In this document: positions 25,815 through 34,553 of the stretch, in pieces
How positions within the stretch are numbered: the first letter of the stretch is position 1
Layout: each line of letters begins with the position of its first letter
Assembly: GCF_020715565.1 (NCBI RefSeq)
Contig: NZ_CP085839.1
Span: forward strand, 1-64,000
From: Nocardioides sp. Kera G14
GTDB taxonomy: Bacteria; Actinomycetota; Actinomycetes; Propionibacteriales; Nocardioidaceae
Length of the DNA: 64,000 nt
Reading direction: 5' to 3'
The notes under the pieces: model-generated
What the model was told of the DNA's origin: nothing
What the model saw: only the letters and a program-made list of their open reading frames with translations
Databases searched by the model: none
Program-made: the position numbers and the translations under genes

Positions 25815-27252
25815 CAAGTCCGACCAGCCCAAGCTCGATCCGCACGTCATCCGGGTCGCGCTGGCGCTGATCGCGGGCATCATCGCAGTCATCTTCGACA
25901 CGACGATCGTCTCGGTCGCGATCCACGACCTCGGGGACGACCTGCACACGAGCGTCTCGACGATCCAGTGGGTCTCCACCGGCTACCTGTTGGCGATGTT
26001 CGTGGCGATCCCTGCCACGGGCTGGTTGCAGGCGCGGGTCGGAGGCAAGAACCTCTGGATCGCCTCGATCGCGCTCTTCCTCCTCGGCTCGGTGCTCTGC
26101 GCGACGGCGTGGGACGCCACCAGCCTGATCGGCTTCCGCGTGATCCAGGGTCTCGGCGGCGGCATCATGATGCCGCTGATGACGACCCTGCTGCTGCAGG
26201 CCGCCGGCGGGCAGAACCTCGGCCGGCTGATGTCGATCGTCGGCCTGCCCGCATCGCTCGGCCCCATCCTCGGCCCGATCCTCGGCGGCATCATCCTCAA
26301 CTGGCTCAGCTGGCAGTGGCTCTTCCTGGTCAACGTGCCGGTGTGCCTCGTCGGGATGTGGCTCGCGTGGCGGATGCTGCCGGCCGACCGGCCCGCTCCG
26401 GGCTCTGCGCGGCCGGTCTTCGACGCGATCGGCTTCGGGCTGCTCACCCCCGGCGTCGTGGCGATCCTCTTCGGCCTCTCCAATGTCAGCAAGGACGGCG
26501 GATTCGGCCGCGGTGACGTCTGGATCCCTGCGGTGATCGGCGTCGCGCTCGTCGTGGCGTTCGTCGTGTGGGCGGCCCCGCGTCGCGAGCGGGCGCTGCT
26601 CGACGTACACCTGCTCCGCCACCGCCCGCTGGCCCTCGGCACCGGGCTGCTGCTCCTCACGGGTGCGGCACTCTACGGCTCGATGCTGCTGCTTCCCCTC
26701 TACTTCCAGGAGCTGCGTGGGAGCACGGCACTCACCGCCGGCCTGCTGCTCATCCCCCAGGGCGTCGGAACGCTCCTCTCGCGCACGTTCGGTGGCCGGC
26801 TCACCGACGACGTCGGTCCGCAGATCGCCGCGCTCGTCGGCTTCGGCATCCTCACCATCGCGACGGTGCCCTTCGCGTTCGCGGACGCGAACACGTCGAT
26901 GTGGTGTCTCGGCCTGGTGCTCTTCGTCCGCGGCCTCGGGCTCGGCATCGCCTTCACGCCGCTGATGAGCGTCGCCTTCCTGGGGCTGCAGCGGCACGAG
27001 ATGCCCGACGCGTCGGTCTTCACCCGCGTCGCGCAGCAGCTCGGCGGCTCGTTCGGCACCGCGATCCTCGCCGTGATCCTCGAGGCCGCCGTCACCAGTG
27101 GCGCCGGCCCGGTGCACGGCTTCCAGGTCTCCTTCTGGTGGACCGTCGGCTTCGTCGCCGTCGCCGTGGTGCTCTCCTTCCTGCTTCCGCGTTCGCTGAC
27201 ACAGCCCGAGGCCGCACCCGCCGAGATCCCGGTCGAGGCGCCGGGCGCCTGA
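25804..27252 (+). CDS. MFS multidrug exporter, DHA2 (EmrB/QacA) type
   Basis: 482-aa major facilitator transporter with 14 probable TM helices (DHA2 family of drug:H+ antiporters). The first helix carries IFDTTIVSVAIHDLGDDL followed by STIQWVSTGYLLAM, the hallmark motif D1/A region. GFRVIQGLGGGIMMPL is motif B, and LPASLGPILGPILGG is motif C of antiporters. The substrate cannot be predicted. Expression is probably controlled by the divergent TetR protein. Confidence 0.92.
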   Translation: MSVSKSDQPKLDPHVIRVALALIAGIIAVIFDTTIVSVAIHDLGDDLHTSVSTIQWVSTGYLLAMFVAIPATGWLQARVGGKNLWIASIALFLLGSVLCATAWDATSLIGFRVIQGLGGGIMMPLMTTLLLQAAGGQNLGRLMSIVGLPASLGPILGPILGGIILNWLSWQWLFLVNVPVCLVGMWLAWRMLPADRPAPGSARPVFDAIGFGLLTPGVVAILFGLSNVSKDGGFGRGDVWIPAVIGVALVVAFVVWAAPRRERALLDVHLLRHRPLALGTGLLLLTGAALYGSMLLLPLYFQELRGSTALTAGLLLIPQGVGTLLSRTFGGRLTDDVGPQIAALVGFGILTIATVPFAFADANTSMWCLGLVLFVRGLGLGIAFTPLMSVAFLGLQRHEMPDASVFTRVAQQLGGSFGTAILAVILEAAVTSGAGPVHGFQVSFWWTVGFVAVAVVLSFLLPRSLTQPEAAPAEIPVEAPGA

Positions 27253-27277
27253 GCGCCGCCATCCCGGGGATCGGAGG

Positions 27278-27658
27278 TCAGGCGGCCTCGGTCAGCTGGA
27301 CGAAGTCGCGGCGGCGGAGCGCGCGCAGGACCACCCGGGCGGGCAGCGGGAAGGCGGCGCGACCGTGCTCCGCGTCGACGTACTGCCATCCCGTGATGTG
27401 GTGCTCGATCCGGTGGCGGACGAGCTCGAACTCGCCCGCCGCCTGGACGTTGCGCCACCACTGCACACCGCGGCCGTAGGTCAGCTCGATCATGAAGCCG
27501 CCGGGGATCGGCGCCGCGACGATCGGCGTCTCACGCACGGTGCCGGTCTTCCGGCCGACGTGGCGCACCAGTGAGAACGGCCCGTGCTCGCTCGCCGCGA
27601 TCCGGCGGGTGACCGGGTTGAGCGTCGACGAGATCAGGCGGAGCCAGGCGCGCTTCAC
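27278..27658 (-). CDS. Deazaflavin (F420)-dependent nitroreductase-family protein
   Basis: 126-aa split-barrel protein of the DDN / F420-dependent nitroreductase family, known mainly from actinobacteria. Diagnostic features are RHVGRKTGTVRETPIVAAP (residues ~32-50) and the YGRGVQWWRNVQAAGEFEL segment (~60-78). The family uses reduced F420 (or F420-like cofactors) to reduce quinones and nitroaromatics. It starts with GTG inside a GTGA overlap with the amine oxidase stop, so the two are translationally coupled. Confidence 0.85.
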   Translation of the reverse strand: MKRAWLRLISSTLNPVTRRIAASEHGPFSLVRHVGRKTGTVRETPIVAAPIPGGFMIELTYGRGVQWWRNVQAAGEFELVRHRIEHHITGWQYVDAEHGRAAFPLPARVVLRALRRRDFVQLTEAA

Positions 27659-29072
27659 CTCGCCAGCGTACGTCGGCCCTCTCCGGCAGCGAGCTCGACG
27701 GAACGCCGCTGGAGCAGCCGCTTGGCCTCACGCAGGCCGCTCTCCATCGCACCGTCGGCGTAGCCCTGGCGCTCGACCGAGGTGTGCTCGCCTGCGAAAC
27801 AGATCCGGCCGACCGGCTCGCCCAGCGTGGCGAAGTCGGCGGAGTCCTCGCCGGGCCGGATGTGGGCGTAGGCACCCTGCGCGAACCCGTCGTTCGCCCA
27901 GTCGGTGGCGGTCCAGTCCGACGGCATGGCCGGCAGCGGCTCTCCGTAGAGCGCCTCGAGCTGCTCGAGCGCCCAGCCGAGCGGATCGGCCTGCATCGAG
28001 CCCACCGCACTCTGGGCGACGAGGAGCATCATCATCGGGGCCAGCCCGCAGTCCCACGTCCACGTCGCCGCCTCGGCCCGGTCGGCGGGGTAGATGATCC
28101 CGTGCTGCAACCCGGGGTCCTTCCCGCGCCAGAAGGGCTCGTCGAAAGCGAGGAAGACCTTCTCCATCGTGCCGAAACCGGTGCGGTCGATCACCGCCTG
28201 CCGCTCCGGCGGGAGCGGAGGCTCGAACTCGATGCTCCCCGCCTTGAGTACGCCGAGCGGCACCGTGACCACGACATGGGTGCCCGATTCCGTCCAGTCG
28301 TCGCCCTCGACGGTGACGCCGTGCGCGGTCATCGTGATGCGGCGCACCGGTTGGCCGAGCCGGACCTCGCTGCCGGCGGCCAGCGGCGCGAGCACGCTGC
28401 GGTAGCCGTCGACGGGAACGTGGTCGACGACGTCTCCGACGAACATGCCCTCGGTGAGGGCCCACCGGGCGGAGATCTCATCGAAGGGGCCGGCGCCGTC
28501 CTGCTCGACAGCGGCGGCCATGAGCTGACGCAGTCTCGCCCGCTCGCCCTCGGGCAGGTCCGTGGTGGCCAGGAAGTCGTCGACCACCTCTGCCGTCGAG
28601 CGGTCGGCCCCGCCTGCGGCGAGCTCCGCCTCGAAGCGGGCGGCGACCGGCTCGAAGGACGCATAGCTGACGCCCTCGAGCTCCTCGGGCCTCAGCCGGC
28701 GGCCCTCTCCCAGGTCGGCGCCGGTGAACCGCGTGCCGGTCGGGTCGACGATCCACGGGATTCCCGCAGCGTCGACCCACTGGGCCAGCACGTTGTGCGG
28801 GGTGTCGCTGTGTTCGCCGTGTGGGGGTGGTGGATCCAGGCGCCTCCGAGGTCGGCCGGGTGGCCGTCGACGTCGACCGTGTGCAGCCGCCCGCCGATCC
28901 GGTCGCGTGCCTCGACGACGACACACTCGACCCCGGCGGTGAGAAGGGCGTTGGCCACGGTGAGTCCGGCCATGCCGGCGCCGACCACGATCACCCGCTC
29001 GACCACACCCGGCACGGCGAGTGGCACGGCGGGTGAGCCGTCGGAGAAGGCGTGGCTGCTCACGCGAGTCAT
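27655..29072 (-). pseudogene. Flavin-containing amine oxidase, broken by a frameshift
   Basis: The reading begins MTRVSSHAFSDGSPAV and contains the ADP-binding motif VIVVGAGMAGLTVANALLTAG and the family motif EARDRIGGRLHT...DLGGAWIHHP. It then runs into the wrong frame. The rest of the enzyme (PHNVLAQWVDAAGIPW through the C-terminal FAD motif CFAGEHTSVERQGYADGAMESG) continues in another frame. The break maps to a five-base homopolymer (GGGGG on the + strand, 28823-28827). One extra base there restores a full ~470-aa monoamine-oxidase-like protein. Either the gene is inactive or the sequence has an indel error. Both halves otherwise look well conserved, arguing for a recent mutation or an error. 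Confidence 0.8.
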
Positions 29073-29102
29073 GCTCGCACGCACCGGCCGCGGAAATGCG
29101 AA

Positions 29103-29130
29103 TGGGCCGGACCCTTGCGGATCCGGCCCA
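29103..29130 (-). terminator. Terminator hairpin after tRNA-Pro
   Basis: TGGGCCGGA (29103-29111) and TCCGGCCCA (29122-29130) are perfectly complementary with a 10-nt loop. It lies directly downstream of the tRNA on the minus strand. Confidence 0.8.
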
Positions 29131-29139
29131 TCTCACGGG

Positions 29140-29213
<74 letters not shown>

Positions 29214-29246
29214 ATTGACCTCCGCGAGCATAGTGCGTGCGCGGAC

Positions 29247-30176
29247 TCAGGTCCCAATCGGGGTGAGGGTCAGGAGACTGGCCTCGGGACGGCAGGCGAA
29301 GCGCATCCGGATGTACGGGTTGGTGCCGAGGCCCGCCGAGACGTGCAGCCAGGCGCCGTCGGATCCGGCCGGATGCCGGCTGAGCCCGCGAGCCCTCCCC
29401 GTGTCGAGATCGCAGTTGGTGGTCAGTGCGCGGCTGTCGCCACCACCGCCGAGCAGCGGCACCCGCCACTGTCCGCCGTGGGTGTGGCCCGCGATGATCG
29501 CGTCGTAGCCGTCGGCCGCGAACTGGTCGAGCACCCGCACGTAGGGAGCGTGGGTCACTCCCAGTCGTACGTCGGCCTGCGGGTCGGCTGGACCGGATAC
29601 ATCCTCGAGCCGGTCGTAGGAGAGATGCGGGTCGTCGACCCCTGCGAACGCGAAGGACAACCCCGCGACGTCGAGCGCTCCGAACCGGTTGGTGAGGTCG
29701 AGCCAGCCATGCTTGGAGAAGCGGTCGACGAGTTCGCCCCAGGGCAGTGCAGGCAGATGCGTGGCGCGCCACCCGTCGTCGGGGAGGAGGTAGCGCAGCG
29801 GGTTGCGCATGCCCGGCTCGAAGTAGTCGTTGGAGCCCAGCACGAAGACGCCCGGCACCTCGAGCAACGGGCCGAGGGCGTCGACGAGCGGACTGATCGC
29901 CTCGCGGTGGGAGAGGTTGTCGCCGGTGTTGATCACGAGGTCGGGGCGGAGCAGTGACAGCCCGGAGAGCCAGTCGAGCTTGCGCTGCTGGGTCGGCACG
30001 AGGTGGATGTCCGAGAGGTGCAGCACCCGCACGGGGTCAGCACCTGCGGGCAGGATCGGGAGCTCGAGGCGGCGCAGCGTGTACTGCCGCGCCTCCCAGT
30101 GGGCGTAGGCGATCGCACCGGCGCCGAATGCAGCGGTCGCTGCCGCCGTACGGCCGAGAATGCGCGCGGTGCCCAT
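29247..30176 (-). CDS. Membrane-anchored metallophosphoesterase
   Basis: 309-aa calcineurin-like phosphoesterase. One N-terminal hydrophobic helix (~8-28) anchors it. Metal-binding motifs follow: LHLSDIHL (D-x-H), NTGDNLSH (GDN), GSNDYF (the usual GNHD appears as GSND), VTHAPY and AGHTHGGQ. The substrate is unknown. The same gene lies beside ponA2 in M. tuberculosis (Rv3683 position), so a cell-envelope link is likely. I chose the ATG at 30176 rather than a start 6 codons upstream. The GSND variant replaces the His of GNHD and is worth noting. Confidence 0.88.
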   Translation of the reverse strand: MGTARILGRTAAATAAFGAGAIAYAHWEARQYTLRRLELPILPAGADPVRVLHLSDIHLVPTQQRKLDWLSGLSLLRPDLVINTGDNLSHREAISPLVDALGPLLEVPGVFVLGSNDYFEPGMRNPLRYLLPDDGWRATHLPALPWGELVDRFSKHGWLDLTNRFGALDVAGLSFAFAGVDDPHLSYDRLEDVSGPADPQADVRLGVTHAPYVRVLDQFAADGYDAIIAGHTHGGQWRVPLLGGGGDSRALTTNCDLDTGRARGLSRHPAGSDGAWLHVSAGLGTNPYIRMRFACRPEASLLTLTPIGT

Positions 30177-30189
30177 GGGCCAAGGCTGC

Positions 30190-30195
30190 CACAAT
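30190..30195 (+). promoter_or_regulatory. -10 hexamer for the GatB/YqeY gene
   Basis: CACAAT ends 7 bp before the ATG at 30203, supporting a leaderless transcript and that start over the ATG at 30194. Confidence 0.35.
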
Positions 30196-30202
30196 GGCGG
30201 GC

Positions 30203-30661
30203 ATGAGCACTTTGAAGCAGCAGCTGCGCGCCGACCTCACGACTGCCATGAAGGCACGTGACGAGGTCCGGTCCTCGACGCTGCGGATGGTGCTCACCGC
30301 GATCACGAACGCGGAGGTCGCGGGCAAGGAGGCGCGCGAGCTGAGCGACGAGGAGGTCACGACCGTCCTCGCGAGTGAGGCGAAGAAGCGCCGCGAGGCC
30401 GCTGTCGCCTTCCGCGGCGGTGGTCGCGAGGAGAGTGCCGACAAGGAGCTGGCCGAGGCCGCGGTGATCGCGGACTACCTGCCCGAGCAGCTGAGTCCCG
30501 AGGAGATCGCGACGCTCGTCACCGACACCATCGCCGAGCTCGGCGTCGCGGGTGACGGGATGCGTGCCATGGGCAAGGTGATGGGCACGCTCACGCCGAA
30601 GATCAGGGGCCGGGCCGACGGTGGCGTCGTCTCGGCGGAGGTCAAGAAGCAGCTGGCCTAG
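30203..30661 (+). CDS. GatB/YqeY domain protein
   Basis: 152-aa YqeY-family protein: LKQQLRADLTTAMKARDEVRSSTLRMVLTAI at the N-terminus and the C-terminal helical GatB-like tail (YLPEQLSPEEIATLV, MGKVMGTLTPKIRGRADGGVVSAEVKKQL). The fold is shared with the tRNA-interacting tail of GatB amidotransferase, but the role of the stand-alone form is not established. The stop overlaps the convergent ponA2 end by 4 bp. Confidence 0.92.
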   Translation: MSTLKQQLRADLTTAMKARDEVRSSTLRMVLTAITNAEVAGKEARELSDEEVTTVLASEAKKRREAAVAFRGGGREESADKELAEAAVIADYLPEQLSPEEIATLVTDTIAELGVAGDGMRAMGKVMGTLTPKIRGRADGGVVSAEVKKQLA

Positions 30662-32889
30662 TGACCGCGGCCGCGGCTGCGGCCGTGCTTATTGCTGCTG
30701 CCGCCGCCTCCGCCACTGCTGCTGCTGGACGAGCGCGAGACAGGCGGGGTGTAGCTGACCTTGATGTCACTGAGCTTGTCCTGGGTGGCGGCCTTCATCG
30801 TCTCGGGCGGCGCCGTGAAGTCCTGCGGCTCGAGCTCGTCCTGGATCGGGTGCATCGCATCGGCCCACATCGGCCCGGCGAAACCGGAGCCGGAGACCGC
30901 GCTGCCGGAGATGTAGTTGCCATGGATGGTCTGGCCACCGAGCGGGATCGGTGACCCGAGGCTGTTGGCGCCGGCGATCATCGCGGCGGTGGCGATCTGC
31001 GGCGTGAAGCCCATGAACCACACCGACTTGCCGTCCTGCGTGGTTCCAGTCTTGCCGGCGCTGGGGATCACGGTGCCGTCGGCGGTCTGCAGGTTGGTGT
31101 GACCGAGGTCGTAGCCGAATCCGCCGGGCTCCTGGACGCCGCGCAGCACGTCGTTGACGCCGTCGGCGACCTCCTTCGGCAGCACCTGCTTGCAGTCGGT
31201 CGGGTAGCTCTTGATCGGGTTGCCGGCGGCGTCGTCGATCTCGGTCACCGGGCGCGGGCTGCAGTAGAGGCCGCGGGCGCCGAAGGTGGCGTAGGCGCCG
31301 GCCATCTCGAGCGGGCTCACGTCGACGACGCCGAGCGTGAAGGAGGGCAGCCGCTCGTACTTCGGGTTGGTGAGGAAGAGGCCCATCGACTTCGCGAGGT
31401 TGAAGGGGTCACAGACGCCGGTGACCTGCTCGAGCTGGGCGAAGAAGGTGTTCACCGAGAGGCGGGTGCCGGTGTAGAGCGTCATGTTGCCGCTCGTGGT
31501 CGAGTTGCCGACCTTCCAGTCCTCACCGGCGAAGGCCGGGGCGCCCTCACAGTTCTTGTAGGCGCTGACCGGGAACTCCATCGGTGACCGGGCGCTGATG
31601 GTGGTGTTGAGGCCGACACCGTCGCGGATGGCCGTGGCCAGGACGAACGCCTTGAAGGTCGACCCGGCCTGGAAGCCGTTGGCGTCGCCGTACTCCTTGG
31701 GGACGGTGTAGTTGAGGTAGGTCTCGCCCTTCTTCTTGCTCCGGCCCATCGGACGCGACTGCGAGAGCGCGAGGACGTTGCCGGTGCCGGGCTCGACCTC
31801 GGCGATCGCTCCGATCGCCTGGTCGGTGGCGCCGACGTGACCCGAGGTGGAGTTGTCGGCGGCCTTCTGGTTCGAGAGGTTGAGTGTGGTCTTGATCGTC
31901 AGGCCACCGTTGTTGAGCAGCTTGCGGCGCTCCTCGACGGTCTTGCCGAGCGCCGGGTCGTCGAGCAGCCGACGCAGGACGTAGTCGCAGAAGAACGGCG
32001 CCGAGGCGTTGACGCAGCCGTTCTGGGCCTTCTGCACCTCGAGCCCGAGCGGCGCGTCCTTGGCGGTCTTGGCCTCGTCATCGGTGATGACGTTGAGCTG
32101 GGCCATCCGGTCGAGGACGACGTTGCGCCGGGCCACTGCGCGGTCGGGCGAGTTCGTGGGGTCGTAGCCGGTGGGGTTCTTCACCAGACCGGCCAGTGTC
32201 GCCGCCTGCGTCAGCGAGAGCTTGTCGGAGTTGACGTTGAAGTAGTGCTTGGCCGCCGCCTGCACGCCGAAGGCCCCGTCGCCGAAGTAGGCGGTGTTGA
32301 GGTAGCGCTCGAGAATCCAGTCCTTGGTGTGGGTCTGCTCCAGCGCGATGGCGTAGCGCAGCTCCTGCAGCTTGCGGGCGTAGGTGTCGTCGGTGGCGGC
32401 CTTGATCTTGGCCTCGTCACCGGTCGCCTGCGCCTGGGAGAGGAGGGTCAGCTTGACCAGCTGCTGGGTGATGGAGGAGCCGCCCTGCACCACACCGCTG
32501 TTGGCCTGGTTGGTGACGAAGGCGCGCAGCGTGCCCTTGAGGTCGAGCGCGCCGTGCTGGTAGAAGCGGTAGTCCTCGATCGACACGATGGCCTGCACCA
32601 TCGTCCGGCTGATCTGGCTCAGGGGGCGAGTGATCCGGTTCTCGTCGTACATCGTCGTGATCAGCTTGCCGTTGGCATCCACGATGCGCGAGCGCTGCGA
32701 CAGCTCGCCCGTCTCGAGGGAGGCAGGCAGGTTCGTCATGCTCCGCGCGACGTTGCGCGCACCGATGCCGGCGACCCCGGCGAACGGGATCACGAGCAGC
32801 GCGATCACCACGCCGAGGATCACCGCGACCGCTGCCATGACCGCCAGCCGGGTCAGGACGAGTTCACGGTGTTCTGCTGGCCTCGACAT
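30658..32889 (-). CDS. ponA2: Bifunctional penicillin-binding protein (class A PBP)
   Basis: 743-aa class A PBP. The N-terminal cytoplasmic stub and TM helix (~12-40) are followed by the GT51 glycosyltransferase: SIEDYRFYQHGALDLKGTLRA with catalytic Glu, QGGSSITQQLVKLTLL, and RYLNTAYFGDGAFGVQAAAKHYF. The transpeptidase domain has SxxK in AGSTFKAFVLA, SGN in STTSGNMTL and KTGTT near residue 635. It builds and cross-links peptidoglycan outside the membrane. Gene order with whiB4, two ArsA ATPases and a metallophosphoesterase matches ponA2 of mycobacteria. Unlike mycobacterial PonA2, I see no PASTA domain; the C-terminus is a Ser/Gly-rich, then His/Arg-rich, tail. Confidence 0.94.
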   Translation of the reverse strand: MSRPAEHRELVLTRLAVMAAVAVILGVVIALLVIPFAGVAGIGARNVARSMTNLPASLETGELSQRSRIVDANGKLITTMYDENRITRPLSQISRTMVQAIVSIEDYRFYQHGALDLKGTLRAFVTNQANSGVVQGGSSITQQLVKLTLLSQAQATGDEAKIKAATDDTYARKLQELRYAIALEQTHTKDWILERYLNTAYFGDGAFGVQAAAKHYFNVNSDKLSLTQAATLAGLVKNPTGYDPTNSPDRAVARRNVVLDRMAQLNVITDDEAKTAKDAPLGLEVQKAQNGCVNASAPFFCDYVLRRLLDDPALGKTVEERRKLLNNGGLTIKTTLNLSNQKAADNSTSGHVGATDQAIGAIAEVEPGTGNVLALSQSRPMGRSKKKGETYLNYTVPKEYGDANGFQAGSTFKAFVLATAIRDGVGLNTTISARSPMEFPVSAYKNCEGAPAFAGEDWKVGNSTTSGNMTLYTGTRLSVNTFFAQLEQVTGVCDPFNLAKSMGLFLTNPKYERLPSFTLGVVDVSPLEMAGAYATFGARGLYCSPRPVTEIDDAAGNPIKSYPTDCKQVLPKEVADGVNDVLRGVQEPGGFGYDLGHTNLQTADGTVIPSAGKTGTTQDGKSVWFMGFTPQIATAAMIAGANSLGSPIPLGGQTIHGNYISGSAVSGSGFAGPMWADAMHPIQDELEPQDFTAPPETMKAATQDKLSDIKVSYTPPVSRSSSSSSGGGGGSSNKHGRSRGRGH

Positions 32890-32909
32890 GCGGCAAAGGG
32901 TACGGGATT

Positions 32910-32970
32910 GGCCAGATCGGCCCGAACGGTCTAGTCAGATCGGACTATGCAACTTGGGTCAGATGGGACT
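32910..32970. repeat. Three direct repeats in the ponA2-whiB4 intergenic region
   Basis: CAGATCGG (32913-32920), CAGATCGG (32936-32943) and CAGATGGG (32960-32967) recur at 23-24 bp spacing. Each core is itself a dyad: GGCC-N5-GGCC, TAGTC-N6-GACTA (32932-32947) and GTC-N6-GAC. This looks like a three-site operator between the divergent genes. Confidence 0.6.
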
Positions 32971-32987
32971 GTGAGCCCGCCGATCCT

Positions 32988-33006
32988 GAGCTTAAGGTAA
33001 AAGCTC
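32988..33006. promoter_or_regulatory. Inverted repeat before whiB4
   Basis: GAGCTT (32988-32993) and AAGCTC (33001-33006) flank a 7-bp spacer containing AAGGTAA. It is 65 bp from the whiB start and may overlap its promoter. Confidence 0.4.
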
Positions 33007-33070
33007 ACGGGGAGGTTGTTGCTGTAGTCGTGGGGACGACAGCGGCGGCTTCATGCACAAAGGACACGTT

Positions 33071-33373
33071 ATGTGGGTTGATGACTGGGCCCCTCGGGCT
33101 GCGTGCCGGGAGGCACAACCAGATCAACTGTTCGTCAAGGGAGCCGAGCAGAACAAGGCCAAGCAGGTCTGCGGCGGATGCCCCGTCCGCACGGAGTGTC
33201 TCGCCGAGGCGCTCGACAACCAGATCGAGTGGGGCGTGTGGGGCGGCATGACCGAGCGTGAGCGTCGTGCTCTGCTCCGCCGCAAGCCCAACGCCTCGTG
33301 GCGAGCTCTCCTCGAGACCGCCAAGACCAACGGCTCTGCGCTCGCGCCCGCCGCGGTCGAGGTCCAGGCCTGA
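33071..33373 (+). CDS. whiB4: WhiB-family iron-sulfur regulator (WhiB4/WblA type)
   Basis: 100-aa Wbl protein. Four cysteines that bind a [4Fe-4S] cluster occur as AACR then C-x2-C...C (VCGGCPVRTEC), followed by the family turn GVWGGMTERERR and a basic C-terminal DNA-contact region (RRKPNASW). WhiB4 (WblA in Streptomyces) is a redox-responsive regulator of antioxidant and developmental genes. Orthology is inferred from position next to ponA2 and the ArsA-type ATPases, as in M. tuberculosis. AAGGA 8 bp upstream selects the ATG at 33071 over one at 33053. Confidence 0.9.
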   Translation: MWVDDWAPRAACREAQPDQLFVKGAEQNKAKQVCGGCPVRTECLAEALDNQIEWGVWGGMTERERRALLRRKPNASWRALLETAKTNGSALAPAAVEVQA

Positions 33374-33398
33374 GTCGAACTCTGCTCCCGGCCTGACC

Positions 33399-34553
33399 TC
33401 AGGCCTGAAGCAGCTCACCGACCTCACGGAGTCCGTCGAGGTCGTGTACGTCGCCGGCGAGTGCCGGAACGACGGCGACCGGCACGCGGGGGTGCGCCGC
33501 GCTGAACCGGTCGGTCAGCGCTCGTTCGCGCTCGACCCGGATCGCGCGGTCGGCGTGGAGTCGCAGCAGTCCGGCAGTGAGCGAGGCGAGCGCGCCCTCG
33601 CGCTGCTCCAGCTGCTCGGCGCCCGAGATCGCGCCGGCCGCGCTCAGCTCGCCGGCGGGCAGCGTCGTCGCTCGGTTGACGATGAGCCCGGCCAGCGGCA
33701 TCCGGTCGCCGCTCAATCGCTCGACGAAGTACGCCGCCTCGCGCAGGGCGTCCGGTTCGGGAGCCGCTACCACGAGGAAGGCCGTGCCCGGCGCCTTGAG
33801 CAGGGCATAGGTCTGCTGCGCCCGGGCGCGGAACCCGCCGAAGACGGTGTCGAGTGCCGCCACGAAGGTCTGCAGGTCACCCAGGAGCTGGCCGCCGAGG
33901 ATCTTGCTCAGTGCGTTGGTGATCAGCCCGAAACCCGCGCTCATGATCCGGGCCGGGCCCTTGGCCGGCAGCAGGAGCAGCTTGATCAGCCGTCCGTCGA
34001 GGAAGCTGCTCAACCGGTCGGGCGCGTCGAGGAAGTCCAGGGCGTTGCGACTCGGTGGGGTGTCGACGACGATCAGGTCGTAGTCACCGGTGCGGTGGAG
34101 CTGGCCGAGCTTCTCCATCGCCATGTACTCCTGCGTGCCCGCGAAGCTCGAGCTGAGGGCGATGTAGAAGGGGTTATTGAGGATCGCCTCGGCCTTCTCC
34201 GGCGACGCCTGGCTGAGCACCACCTCGTCGAAGGTGCTCTTCATGTCGAGCATCATCGCCTCGAGGTGACCGGTGCCTCCGACGTCCACGCGCCGCGGGG
34301 TGTTGTCGAGGCGCTCGATGCCGAGCGACTGTGCGAGGCGCCGTGCGGGATCGATGGTGAGCACCACGACACGTCGGCCGCGCTCGGCGGCCCGCAGCGC
34401 CAGCGCGGCGCTGGTGGTGGTCTTGCCGACTCCGCCGGAGCCGCAGCAGACGACGATCCGCGTGCTCGGATCGTCGAGCAGGCGATCCATGTCGAGGTGG
34501 GGCGCCGTCGAGGGGTGGTGCGCGAGCGGGCCGACCCGCAGCCGTGCGCTCAT
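33399..34553 (-). CDS. ArsA/GET3-type ATPase, second of pair
   Basis: 384-aa ATPase of the anion-transporting ArsA superfamily. The deviant Walker A is CGSGGVGKTTTSAALAL (~36-52). Switch I region is VLTIDPARRLAQSLG, and the Walker-B-like DLIVVDTPPSRNALDFLD resembles Get3. It has no membrane segment. Mycobacterial homologs (Rv3679/Rv3680 position) form a paired ATPase that has been linked to redox/stress defence. The start overlaps the stop of the preceding ATPase gene by 4 bp (ATGA), so the pair is co-translated. Confidence 0.9.
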   Translation of the reverse strand: MSARLRVGPLAHHPSTAPHLDMDRLLDDPSTRIVVCCGSGGVGKTTTSAALALRAAERGRRVVVLTIDPARRLAQSLGIERLDNTPRRVDVGGTGHLEAMMLDMKSTFDEVVLSQASPEKAEAILNNPFYIALSSSFAGTQEYMAMEKLGQLHRTGDYDLIVVDTPPSRNALDFLDAPDRLSSFLDGRLIKLLLLPAKGPARIMSAGFGLITNALSKILGGQLLGDLQTFVAALDTVFGGFRARAQQTYALLKAPGTAFLVVAAPEPDALREAAYFVERLSGDRMPLAGLIVNRATTLPAGELSAAGAISGAEQLEQREGALASLTAGLLRLHADRAIRVERERALTDRFSAAHPRVPVAVVPALAGDVHDLDGLREVGELLQA

